Positions 21,945 through 30,600 of a stretch of DNA of 42,916 bases are shown piece by piece. Positions within the stretch are counted from its first letter, which is position 1; each line of letters starts with the position of its first letter. A program made the translations under genes and the position numbers. The DNA lies in assembly GCF_009600315.1 (NCBI RefSeq), contig NZ_WIWC01000044.1, forward strand, positions 1 through 42,916, read 5' to 3'. Source of the stretch: Pseudomonas helleri. Its GTDB lineage: Bacteria > Pseudomonadota > Gammaproteobacteria > Pseudomonadales > Pseudomonadaceae. Under the pieces are notes generated by a model. It was not told where the DNA came from. It made no database searches and saw only the letters and a list, made by a program, of their open reading frames with translations.

Positions 21945-22694
21945 TTACAAACAGACAATCATCTCGACATTATCAAGCCCGAAAGCATTAGACGCTTGAA
22001 ACTTCAAGGTGATCTCATTGGTTGTGTGGTCGGAGGAGATAGGTAATGCAAGTTCTTTTGCGCCAACCGTTGTGAACAGTGGATACGATATACCCTGCAA
22101 GCTGACCGTCACGGAGCCATAGAGATCCGAAATTGTGAAGTTGACTTTAACGATGTCGCCTTTCACCAGTGGTCGATCTAACGTGACTAACTGTTTGACA
22201 TGGCCGACCCTGGCCACATTAGCTTTGCCGTTTGTAAATGTTGTGATGCCACCCGTTGTCCAGTGTTCACCTGGGGAGCCCGGGTTTGAGAAAGTACCAT
22301 TTTTAATAACATCTTTAGGTGTGCACGATTTATTTTCCAGCTCGAGTGACACGTTGTCCAAAGTAAAGGCATTGGTGGCCTGGAATTTCAATGTTAAAAC
22401 ATTGGTTGTCATGTCCTCGGTGAGTGTAATTGCAATATCGTGATCATCTTCTTTCTCGATCGCAGGGTATGAGCCCCCCGTCACACTAACAGTCACTTGG
22501 CTGCCATACATGGCTTTCACTTTGAATTTGATTCTGACTGCGTCCCCTTTTTTTAGCGGGGCTTCTAATGTGATCGCTTGTTTAATATGACCAATATTAG
22601 CAACGTTTGCAACATTGCCATCAAAGGAAGTTGTTTGAAAAGTCCAGTGATCACCGCGAGACGAGAAATCACCATTGAGTACTAAGTTTGGCAT
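21945..22694 (-). CDS. Tandem-repeat beta-sandwich protein (CBM-like), hypothetical
   Basis: 249 aa made of two related domains: residues about 3-119 and 128-247. Each opens with an N-G-D/T-F-S turn and a Trp (NLVLNGDFSSRGDHW; DVIKNGTFSNPGSPGEHW), then an ANV..xGHxKQ.xTL strand (ANIGHIKQAITL; ARVGHVKQLVTL), and closes with TLKFQATNAFTLDNV or TLKFQASNAFGLDNV. This pattern resembles carbohydrate-binding CBM4/9-like jelly rolls. No signal peptide, membrane segment or catalytic domain is present, so a lectin-like or structural role is possible. The gene and its flanks are visibly more AT-rich than neighbouring genes, suggesting transfer. Only a weak ribosome-binding site is seen. Function unknown. 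Confidence 0.75.
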   Translation of the reverse strand: MPNLVLNGDFSSRGDHWTFQTTSFDGNVANVANIGHIKQAITLEAPLKKGDAVRIKFKVKAMYGSQVTVSVTGGSYPAIEKEDDHDIAITLTEDMTTNVLTLKFQATNAFTLDNVSLELENKSCTPKDVIKNGTFSNPGSPGEHWTTGGITTFTNGKANVARVGHVKQLVTLDRPLVKGDIVKVNFTISDLYGSVTVSLQGISYPLFTTVGAKELALPISSDHTTNEITLKFQASNAFGLDNVEMIVCL

Positions 22695-22864
22695 TGTTGT
22701 ATGTTCTGTTTGATAGTGGGTTGTGGGTATGGCTAAATGCTTTGAAGCAAAATAAGCACAATATCCAGTAGCGTCTACTATCAGTTCTAACAGGGGCGTC
22801 GAATTTGTTTGGCTGGTCTGGCTTTAGTTTGATTATTAATTGCCTGGGAAGAGGGTTGGCGTTA

Positions 22865-22904
22865 GCAATAAAGCCAGCGAAGTTTGTTCATTTACAGCGC
22901 TGGC
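22865..22904 (-). terminator. Possible selO terminator
   Basis: GCCAGCG (22873-22879) pairs with CGCTGGC (22898-22904) across an 18-nt loop. On the minus strand it is followed by TTTATTGC, and it begins 18 nt beyond the selO stop. The large loop makes it a weak candidate. Confidence 0.35.
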
Positions 22905-22921
22905 ATACAGGGACGGGAAGG

Positions 22922-24385
22922 TCAGGAAGAACAACTGATCTCTAAATGCTTGCCCCACTCCGGCGGGCGTTCGGCATAAGTTTCCATACCCGGTTGTTCG
23001 GTAAATGGCCGGGTCAGCACATCATGCAAGCGTTGCACTTCGCTGTAGTCCCCTGCTTCAGCGGCATCAATGGCTTTTTGCGCCAGGTAGTTACGCAGGA
23101 TGTACAGCGGGTTGACCGCGTGCATGCGCTCGCGTCGCAGGTTTTCGTCGCTGATCCCTTCACGTTCAACGCGCGCGACATACTGCGCCGCCCACTCATC
23201 GAAGCCCTTGAGGTCGACGAACTCGTCACGCAACCGCGCCACGGCTTTCGCTGCAGGTTTCTCACCCAATCGGCGGAAGAACAGGGTGTAGTCGATGCTG
23301 CTGCCTTGCATGCGTTGCAACAAGGTTTCGATCAAATGTTGATCACCGTCTTCGGCGGTGGTCAGGCCTAAACGACGGCGCATCAGGTCAAGGTAATGGG
23401 CCTGATACATCGGCAGGAACAGGCTAAGGGTTTCGCGCAAGGCCTCTACGCTGATAAACGGGGTGAGTGCCTGCGCCAGTGCGCTGAGGTTCCATTGACC
23501 AATCGGGACTTGATTGCTGAATGAATAGCGACCCTCGTGATCAGAGTGGTTGCAGATGAAGTTGGCGTCGAAATCATCCAGAAAGGCGAACGGGCCGAAA
23601 TCGAAGGTGATGCCCAGAATCGACATGTTGTCGGTGTTCATGACCCCGTGACAAAAGCCGTAGGCCTGCCATTTGGCGATCAGTTCAGCGTTGCGCTCGA
23701 CCACTTCGCGAAACATCGCCAGATACGGTTCCGGCTGTTCCAGACATTCGGGAAAGTGCAGGGCCAAGACGTGTTCACCCAACCGCTTTTGCTGTTCGGG
23801 TTGCTTGGTGTAGTAAAAGTATTCGAAATGCCCGAAACGAATATGGCTCGGCGCCAGACGCAGCACCATGGCGGCGCGCTCTTGTTTTTCTCGCCACACG
23901 GGGGTGTCTGAACCGATCACGCACAAGGCGCGGCTGCTGGGGATGCCCAGCGCGTGCAAGGCTTCGGACGCCAGGAATTCGCGAATAGAGGAACGCAGTA
24001 CCGCGCGGCCATCGCCCATGCGCGAGTAAGGGGTCATGCCGGCCCCTTTGAGGTGCAAGTCCCAGTGCTCACCGGCGTCGTTATACACCTCGCCCAGCAA
24101 CAAGCCTCGGCCATCGCCCAGGCGCGGGTTGTATGAACCGAACTGATGGCCCGAATAAACCATGGCGCGGGGTTCGGCGTCGGCCCACAGGGTGTGGCCG
24201 CCAAACAGCTGAGCGAAAACCGGGTCATGCGTCACGGCGGGGTCGAGATCGAGCAGGCCCAGGGCGGCGGTGCTGGCCACCACGACGCGCGGTGCATCGA
24301 TCGGCTCAGGCAGCACATGCGTCGAGAACGCGTCGCCCAAACGGGCGAAGCGGTTATCGAAGGTCAGTTCGTTCAGCGTTTTCAA
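22922..24385 (-). CDS. selO: Protein adenylyltransferase SelO
   Basis: 487 aa pseudokinase (formerly YdiU/UPF0061). SelO transfers AMP from ATP to protein Ser/Thr/Tyr residues and is linked to redox control. The residues known from the Pseudomonas syringae structure occur at the same numbers here: K113 (HLKGAG), E136 (SIREF), D252 and N253 (MNTDNMS) and D262 (DFGPF). The C-terminal SCSS places a cysteine (C485) where eukaryotic SelO has selenocysteine. It is followed by MscK and NhaP2 genes in the upstream direction, the order I know from P. aeruginosa. It appears intact and chromosomal. Confidence 0.95.
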   Translation of the reverse strand: MKTLNELTFDNRFARLGDAFSTHVLPEPIDAPRVVVASTAALGLLDLDPAVTHDPVFAQLFGGHTLWADAEPRAMVYSGHQFGSYNPRLGDGRGLLLGEVYNDAGEHWDLHLKGAGMTPYSRMGDGRAVLRSSIREFLASEALHALGIPSSRALCVIGSDTPVWREKQERAAMVLRLAPSHIRFGHFEYFYYTKQPEQQKRLGEHVLALHFPECLEQPEPYLAMFREVVERNAELIAKWQAYGFCHGVMNTDNMSILGITFDFGPFAFLDDFDANFICNHSDHEGRYSFSNQVPIGQWNLSALAQALTPFISVEALRETLSLFLPMYQAHYLDLMRRRLGLTTAEDGDQHLIETLLQRMQGSSIDYTLFFRRLGEKPAAKAVARLRDEFVDLKGFDEWAAQYVARVEREGISDENLRRERMHAVNPLYILRNYLAQKAIDAAEAGDYSEVQRLHDVLTRPFTEQPGMETYAERPPEWGKHLEISCSS

Positions 24386-24417
24386 GGTGGAGCTCCAGCA
24401 TGGGGGGCAACAGCTTG

Positions 24418-24550
24418 CGTAGCAGCTGCCGAAGGCTGCGTCCGGCGGCGCAGCCGTCGTACATTCAGACGCCTCAGTGAGTCCGTTGAATCCGGCACTC
24501 AGGGTTTACGATCGCTGCGCAATCGGACGTCGCCTTCGGCAACTGCTACG
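24418..24550. repeat. REP palindrome pair (REPIN), copy 2
   Basis: CGTAGCAGCTGCCGAAGGCT at 24418 with an inverted partner ending GGCAACTGCTACG at 24550. It lies between the selO start and the mscK stop and overlaps that stop codon (24546-24548) by its last bases. Confidence 0.85.
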
Positions 24551-27500
24551 TCGGGTTAGGCTTATCCAGCGTCAGCTTTTGAGCCGGTACTTCCGGCCCG
24601 ACAGGCACCAGCTTGTATTCCTGGCCCTGAAGGTTTTTAAGGTACACCTCCATCTGCTGGAAAGAGATGTTGATGTTGTGGTTTTTGAATTCGCGGTTGA
24701 TAAAGCGGTTCACTTCGTCAATGACCGGGTTACGGTCGCCCAGATCACGCACGTGCATGCGCAGTTCGTGGTCCAGTGTGCTTTGGCCGAAGCTGAGGAA
24801 GAATACATGCGGCTCAGGGTCTTTGAGGACGCGGGGGTTTTCTTGCGCGGCCTTGAGCAGCAGCTGTTTGACCAGATCCAGATCGGAACCATAATCGACC
24901 CCCAGCTTCAGGGTGACGCGGGTAATGGTGTCGGTCAGCGACCAGTTGATCAGTTGCCCGGTAATGAAGGTTTTATTCGGGACGATAATGTCTTTGCGGT
25001 CGAAGTCGGTGATGGTGGTCGCACGGATGCGGATCTTGCTGACCGTGCCCGACAGGTTGCCGATGGTGATGGTGTCGCCGATACGCACCGGGCGCTCAAA
25101 CAGGATCATGATGCCGGAGATGAAGTTGGCGAAGATCTCTTGCATGCCGAAGCCCAATCCTACCGACAGCGCGGCCACCAGCCATTGCAACTTGTCCCAG
25201 CTCACGCCCAGGGTCGAGAGTGTGGACACAAAGCCTATGCCGATGATCACGTAGGTCAGCAGGGTCGTGGTGGCGTAGGCGCTGCCTTGGCCCAGATCAA
25301 GCCGTGACAGCACCAGCACTTCCAGCAGGCCGGGCAAGTTGCGCGCCAGCGCGATGCTGATGCCGATTATGACCAGCGCACCGATCACGTCGCCGATGCT
25401 GATGGGCACCATGCTCATGTTGGCGCCGGTGCCGCTGGTGTATTCGTACAAGGTGATGTTGTCGAGGTAGGAAAATACTGAAATCAGATCAGCCCACACC
25501 CAATACAGCACAGCGATAAAACCTGCGAGCAAGGCCAGACGAATCAGGCGCAGTGATTGCTGGTTCACCTGTTCAATGTCCAGTGTCGGTTCTTCGAGCA
25601 CGACGTCGTTGCCTTCGCCGGCTTCTTTGGCTGCCTGACGTTTGGCCAGTGCGCGCTGATAGGCCAGACGCCGTGCGGCCACGGCCAGACCGCGCACAAA
25701 TGCGGCTTCAACCACCAGCCAGAACATCAGCAAGTAGAGGGTGTTGATCAAGCGATCACTGAGTTTGAGCGCGGTGTAGTAGTAGCCAAAACACACGGCG
25801 ACAAACAAGGCGAGCGGCAGCAGGGCAAACAGGAAGCCCAGGGTTTTACGCACGCGATAGGCTTTTTTGTCGGTCTGGTCGTTGAGCAGCAGGCGAAACA
25901 GCAGCCAGCTCATGGCCGCATAGCAGCTCAGCACAACGAGGATGCCCAGCACGTCATCAGCCAACGCTGCGGGCTGTTGTTCGGCAAAGGCGACGACAGC
26001 TACCAGCGCGAGGACGACAAATCCGAGTTTGCGAATCCATTTTTGTAGAAACTCGACCAGCGGCTTTTCCCAGCGAAAATGCAGCTCGGCCACGCCACCC
26101 GGCGCCAGAATCCGATAGATCGTGTAGAACACCAGCCAGGCTTGCGCCATTTGAATCAGGGCAGCGCCGGCGTTGGCATTCATGCCGCGGGCGTCGCTTT
26201 GTAAAGCGTACCCGCAAAGGGCCAGCGCCAGTGCAATCGGCATGGCCAGCAGGATATTGATCAGGATCGCCAGCGGCGTATGCCATTGGCTGTCACGCTT
26301 GAAATGGCCAATGTCCTGATGGATTTCATTCAATTTGCCGTACAGGTATTTGCGCTTCCACAGCAGGGCGACAATCAACAGCACCAGCGGCAAAAACAAC
26401 AGCGGGCGTTGGCGCAAACCATCAGCCAGTTCGCTGAAACTGGAGGTCCATGGAAGGGTGACGACCTGCTGTTTCAGTTGACGGGGCGCGCCTTCGAGCC
26501 ACTCCAGGTCCAGCGGTTTATTGCTGGGAATCCAGAACATTTGCTCGTCGAGCGTGGCCCGCAGGCTTTGCGCGGTGCTGAGCAGTTGTTTCTGGTTGAG
26601 CTGAAGGGTGATCGATTCGTTGAGCAGTGAGCTGAGTTCGCGGTTCAGGCGGTCCAGCAGGTCGCTGCGGGTATTGACCAGATCTATCAGTGTTTTACGC
26701 AGTTGCGGGGTGACCTGATCGGCGGGCTGGGTTTTGAGCAGGTTATCGACGTAGCCGGTCGGGTTGCTGATCAACTCGCGCTGCTGGTTGATTTCGAACT
26801 GGTACAGGCGAATGTCTGCAATCTCGTCTGCCAGGTTTTTGTCCATTTTCTGTAAACGCGGCAGGGCTTGCTTCTGTTTATAAAGAATCTTGGACAGCAG
26901 CAAACTGCCCTTGAGCACACTGATTTGCTCGTCCAGCGCCTGATCGCTCTGGGTCACGTTATCCAGTTGCTGCTTGGTTTCGAGGTTTTGCTGCGTGACT
27001 TCGTTGAGGCGGTCAGTACTGCGCAACAAATAGTCAGAAAGCTTCAGGTTGATCGCGCTTTCGGTAGCCAGCAGGCTGCTGCTGCCTGATTTCTGAGCTT
27101 CGATGGATTGCTCGGTCACCGTTTGTTGCGATTGAGCCAGCCGCTTCTGATTGATCAGGGTTTGCAGGTCCTGAATTTCCTGGTCCTGACGTGTGGTTTT
27201 TTCCAGCAGCAGGTCGTGTTGGCTGCCACTCAAGTCTTGCAGTTGGCTGTTACCTGCCAGTTCCTGACGACGCAAGGCGATGAGTGCGTTCAGTGCGGCG
27301 ATTTCGGCAGTGAGCTGATTGCGTTGATCGGCATTCAGCAATTTGCCATTGTCGCGGCCAGATTTGAGGATGTTGTTGATCTGCTGAATGCGTGTCTGGC
27401 TGGTGCTGATTTCGGCTTGCGCCCGCTCCGGGCGAGTCTGGGCGGCAATGCTTTGGCTGTTGGCAATGGCCAGGGCTTTTTGCAGTTCACCTTGTTGCGT

Positions 27501-27878
27501 CGTGCGATCAGCCAGCATTTGCTCCAGTTGCGCAACGGACAGGTCTTTGTAGCGTTGGGCGACTGGCACGGCGGGGCTGGCTTTAAGGCGGGCCAGTTCG
27601 CGCTGGTTTTCTGCGGTCTGGTCAGGCGCCGTGGCCAGTTGCTGCTTGATATCGGTCAGGCGCTGCTCGTAGTCGGCTTTGTCGCCCAGCAGCGTGAGGG
27701 TCTGCTGCAACACGCCTTGCAAGGCTTTTTGGTCGGCTTCTGGCAGTTTTCGATCGGCAATTTTGTCGAGGCTTTGCTGCACCGATTCGGGCGACGGGGG
27801 CTCGGCGGCCTGGAGTGTGCCAACAGAAAGGCTCAGGCCGAGCCATGCGGTAACGACTAACGTGCGCAGTAGTGACAT
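24546..27878 (-). CDS. Mechanosensitive channel MscK/KefA-type
   Basis: 1110 aa, the length usual for MscK. A signal peptide (VVTAWLGLSLSVGTLQA) is followed by about 450 residues of Gln/Leu-rich coiled-coil periplasmic domain, then a multi-TM region from about residue 480. The C-terminal MscS domain has its pore-helix region near residue 905 (GLGFGMQEIFANFISG) and the beta domain RPVRIGDTITIGNLSGTV, ending in the cytoplasmic cage. It opens when membrane tension rises under hypo-osmotic shock; E. coli MscK additionally responds to potassium. The neighbouring K+/H+ antiporter fits a role in ion and turgor balance. Specific ion regulation is inferred from the family. Confidence 0.9.
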   Translation of the reverse strand: MSLLRTLVVTAWLGLSLSVGTLQAAEPPSPESVQQSLDKIADRKLPEADQKALQGVLQQTLTLLGDKADYEQRLTDIKQQLATAPDQTAENQRELARLKASPAVPVAQRYKDLSVAQLEQMLADRTTQQGELQKALAIANSQSIAAQTRPERAQAEISTSQTRIQQINNILKSGRDNGKLLNADQRNQLTAEIAALNALIALRRQELAGNSQLQDLSGSQHDLLLEKTTRQDQEIQDLQTLINQKRLAQSQQTVTEQSIEAQKSGSSSLLATESAINLKLSDYLLRSTDRLNEVTQQNLETKQQLDNVTQSDQALDEQISVLKGSLLLSKILYKQKQALPRLQKMDKNLADEIADIRLYQFEINQQRELISNPTGYVDNLLKTQPADQVTPQLRKTLIDLVNTRSDLLDRLNRELSSLLNESITLQLNQKQLLSTAQSLRATLDEQMFWIPSNKPLDLEWLEGAPRQLKQQVVTLPWTSSFSELADGLRQRPLLFLPLVLLIVALLWKRKYLYGKLNEIHQDIGHFKRDSQWHTPLAILINILLAMPIALALALCGYALQSDARGMNANAGAALIQMAQAWLVFYTIYRILAPGGVAELHFRWEKPLVEFLQKWIRKLGFVVLALVAVVAFAEQQPAALADDVLGILVVLSCYAAMSWLLFRLLLNDQTDKKAYRVRKTLGFLFALLPLALFVAVCFGYYYTALKLSDRLINTLYLLMFWLVVEAAFVRGLAVAARRLAYQRALAKRQAAKEAGEGNDVVLEEPTLDIEQVNQQSLRLIRLALLAGFIAVLYWVWADLISVFSYLDNITLYEYTSGTGANMSMVPISIGDVIGALVIIGISIALARNLPGLLEVLVLSRLDLGQGSAYATTTLLTYVIIGIGFVSTLSTLGVSWDKLQWLVAALSVGLGFGMQEIFANFISGIMILFERPVRIGDTITIGNLSGTVSKIRIRATTITDFDRKDIIVPNKTFITGQLINWSLTDTITRVTLKLGVDYGSDLDLVKQLLLKAAQENPRVLKDPEPHVFFLSFGQSTLDHELRMHVRDLGDRNPVIDEVNRFINREFKNHNINISFQQMEVYLKNLQGQEYKLVPVGPEVPAQKLTLDKPNPT

Positions 27879-27913
27879 AGGTACCGATCAGACAAGCGTA
27901 GGAAAATTGGAGT

Positions 27914-29656
27914 TTAGAGGAACAACCCGGGACCCGGTGCACTTCCTTCGGGGAATCTGACGCCCACTTTGCCTATCTTGTTCCCGTCCATGACCGCAAC
28001 GGTCCAGATGGTGTTGTTCCATTCCACCTGGTCGCCGACCACCGGAGCGCCGCCCACTTTTTGTGCAATGAAGCGACTGAGTGGCAAATCAGGGTCAATG
28101 CCGTCGAGCTGTAAACCATACAAGGCAGCGACCGCGCCCAGCCGGGCGTCACCTTCCAGGACGAAGTCGCCGAAGAAGCGCAGATCGAGGCCGCGAGTAG
28201 GGGGCTGGCTGAACAGTTTGCCGAGGGCCGGCAAGTTGTGTTCGTGGCCGATTACGCAGAGCAAATCGCCAACGTCGAGGGTGGTACTACCCGACGGGTG
28301 GAGCAGTTTTTGGTCGCGAAACAGGGCGGCGATGCGGGTGCCATCGGGCATTTTAAGTTCCCGCAGAGCAGCCCCGACGCACCAATTTTGTGCGTCCAGA
28401 CGGTAAACAAACAGTTCCCACTCGCTGGTTGGGTGAACTTCGAGGGCTGCACGAGACACCGGTGCCAAATCGGGTGGCACGGTGACTTTGAGCAGCTTGG
28501 CCACCCACGGCAGGCTGGTGCCTTGCACCAGCAGGGATACCAGCACAATAAAGAACGCCAGGTTGAAATACAGCTGTGCGTTGGGCAAACCGGCCATCAA
28601 CGGGAAGACCGCCAGAATGATCGGTACGGCACCACGCAGCCCTACCCAGGAGATAAATACTTTTTCGCGACCGTGAAAGGCCTTGAACGGCAGCAGGCCG
28701 ACGAACACCGACAGGGGCCGGGCGAACAGAATCATCCACAGCGCCAGGGCCAGAGCGGGAATCGCGATGGGGAGCAAGTCATGGGGGGTGACCAGCAGGC
28801 CCAAGACCAGAAACATGCCGATCTGGGCCAGCCAGGCCATGCCGTCAAGCATATGCAAAATGCCGTGGCGGCTGCGAATTGGACTGTTGCCGATCACCAG
28901 GCCGCACAGGTAGACCGCCAGGAAGCCGCTGCCGTGCAGGGCGTTGGTCAGGGCAAAGACTGCCAGCCCGCCTGCAATGACCAGAATCGGGTACAGACCG
29001 TTGGCCAGGTGGATGCGGTTAACCATTTGCAGCAACAGCCAGCCACCGGCCAGACCGACTGCGGCGCCGATACCGAATTCTCGCAGCAAGTTAAGCAGCA
29101 GGCTGGCATGCAGGGTGGTTTCGCCGCTGGCAAGCATGTCGATCAGGGTGACAGTGAGAAACACGGCCATTGGGTCGTTGCTGCCGGATTCAATCTCCAG
29201 GCTGGCTGAAACCCGTTCGTTCAGGCCTTTGCCGCCCAGCAGCGAGAACACGGCGGCAGCGTCGGTTGAACCGACGATCGCGCCGATCAACAGGCCTTGA
29301 ATCAGGTTGAGGTTGAACAACCAGGCGGCCATCAAGCCGGTCAGGCCGGTGGTAATCATCACCCCGACCGTGGCCAGTGACAACGCCGGCCATAACGCCA
29401 CGCGAAAGCTCGACACCCGTGTGCGCAAGCCGCCGTCGAGCAGGATCACCGCCAGAGCGAGGTTGCCGACCAGATACGCGGTGGGATAGTTGTTGAAAAT
29501 GATCCCGCCGCCATCGACGCCTGCGGCCATGCCCACCGCCAGAATGATGACCAGAATCGGGATGCCCAGACGTGAGGACAGTGAACTGACGAGAATGCTT
29601 GCACCTACCAGCAACGCGCCGATCAAGAACAGGCTGTTGATGGTCGTTGCATTCAA
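27914..29656 (-). CDS. K+/H+ antiporter NhaP2 (CvrA)
   Basis: 580 aa. Residues about 5-395 form a CPA1-type exchanger with 12-13 TM helices; GSTDAAAVFSLLGG and SGSNDPMAVFLTV carry the ion-site aspartates. A TrkA-C/RCK-C domain follows (about 405-490), and a CorC/HlyC-type domain (about 495-575, GDFVLEGDARLGAV) ends the protein, which is the NhaP2/CvrA domain order. It exchanges cytoplasmic K+ (or Na+) for protons and protects cells in low-osmolarity, high-potassium conditions. It lies 35 nt upstream of mscK on the same strand, probably as one transcript. Confidence 0.92.
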   Translation of the reverse strand: MNATTINSLFLIGALLVGASILVSSLSSRLGIPILVIILAVGMAAGVDGGGIIFNNYPTAYLVGNLALAVILLDGGLRTRVSSFRVALWPALSLATVGVMITTGLTGLMAAWLFNLNLIQGLLIGAIVGSTDAAAVFSLLGGKGLNERVSASLEIESGSNDPMAVFLTVTLIDMLASGETTLHASLLLNLLREFGIGAAVGLAGGWLLLQMVNRIHLANGLYPILVIAGGLAVFALTNALHGSGFLAVYLCGLVIGNSPIRSRHGILHMLDGMAWLAQIGMFLVLGLLVTPHDLLPIAIPALALALWMILFARPLSVFVGLLPFKAFHGREKVFISWVGLRGAVPIILAVFPLMAGLPNAQLYFNLAFFIVLVSLLVQGTSLPWVAKLLKVTVPPDLAPVSRAALEVHPTSEWELFVYRLDAQNWCVGAALRELKMPDGTRIAALFRDQKLLHPSGSTTLDVGDLLCVIGHEHNLPALGKLFSQPPTRGLDLRFFGDFVLEGDARLGAVAALYGLQLDGIDPDLPLSRFIAQKVGGAPVVGDQVEWNNTIWTVAVMDGNKIGKVGVRFPEGSAPGPGLFL

Positions 29657-29947
29657 AGGCAGTACTCCAGAAGACTGAAAAGACAGGGCGTAGACGGCCT
29701 ATGCAGTCTACGTGCCAGCGATTCTAACCTGCGCGATTGGCCAGCTGTCAAAAAGGTTTTCAAGATATGAACTTGCGTGGGTGCAGCCGTTTTTCACTCA
29801 CATTGAATGGTTTGCACCTACTGGCTCGCAAAGTAATCGCAGAGGGTCTGAGGCTTTTTCTTACAAGAGAGACAGACCGAGACTGCATTATTTTGGCCCG
29901 GCAAATTGTATCTCTATGTCACATTTCTATTAGCCAATGGATGAATC

Positions 29948-30529
29948 ATGAAACCTACCTCTTTGATCAGAGATCCGGTGTCTGATGTAAATAGACTATT
30001 GGGTCTGGGTCCAAGCGAGCTGTATGTCGTTTCTGTCACCAAATTTGTTGTGTTGTATCTGCTGACGGGCGGTGGGTACATCGTCTATTGGTCATACCGC
30101 AACTGGGCAACCTACAAAGAACGAGTCGGGGCGGACATCTTCCCGCTTGTACGGGCTGTGCTATGGCCGTTTTTTATTCTTGAGCTGTTCGACAAAATTC
30201 AGAACGGTCTGGATCTGGCCGGCAAACCGTGCCGGTGGCACCCTGAACCCAGAGCGCTTCTGATTATGTTGATGGTCATGATCTCGACCCTGTTTGCGAT
30301 GTTTTTTGATGATCCGCAAGACGCTGGAGTGGTGTTTATTGCCAATGCAGTGCTGATCACAGTGAGTGTTTTTTTGTTTGTCGGCGCCCAGCGCGCCATC
30401 AATCTTTTGGCAAACGACCGCCTGGGAGGCAGTAATTGCAACTTCAATGTGGGCAATGTCTTCTGGGCGTTAGCCGGGGCTGTGTCAGTGGCACTTCTGG
30501 CGCTTTATGTGTTGGTCTACACAGGATAA
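29948..30529 (+). CDS. Inner-membrane protein, DUF4234-like, function unknown
   Basis: 193 aa with about four hydrophobic segments: VVSVTKFVVLYLLTGGGYIVYW, VRAVLWPFFILELF, LLIMLMVMISTLFAMFF followed by VVFIANAVLITVSVFLFVG, and NVFWALAGAVSVALLALYVLV. The YIVYWSYRNWATYKER segment after the first helix resembles the Y/W-rich signature of DUF4234-type membrane proteins. No enzyme motif. The ribosome-binding site is weak (GGATGAATC before ATG). It stands alone between nhaP2 and putA and shares the terminator at 30554-30580 with putA. Confidence 0.75.
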   Translation: MKPTSLIRDPVSDVNRLLGLGPSELYVVSVTKFVVLYLLTGGGYIVYWSYRNWATYKERVGADIFPLVRAVLWPFFILELFDKIQNGLDLAGKPCRWHPEPRALLIMLMVMISTLFAMFFDDPQDAGVVFIANAVLITVSVFLFVGAQRAINLLANDRLGGSNCNFNVGNVFWALAGAVSVALLALYVLVYTG

Positions 30530-30546
30530 TTGCCCGGATGTGGCGC

Positions 30547-30580
30547 ATAAAAAAACCGGGCACTTTTCAGGTGCCCGGTT
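30547..30580 (-). terminator. putA terminator (bidirectional)
   Basis: AACCGGGCAC (30554-30563) and GTGCCCGGTT (30571-30580) form a 10-bp stem with a 7-nt loop. On the minus strand TTTTTTT follows, 20 nt past the putA stop. It can also end the membrane-protein gene from the other side, with a poorer T-tract. Confidence 0.85.
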
Positions 30581-30600
30581 CTTGATGTTTCAGCCTGCTG

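Noticed and set aside
21792..22046. 84-codon plus-strand frame
   Set aside because: Runs through a perfect terminator hairpin and into the opposite gene; no ribosome-binding site.
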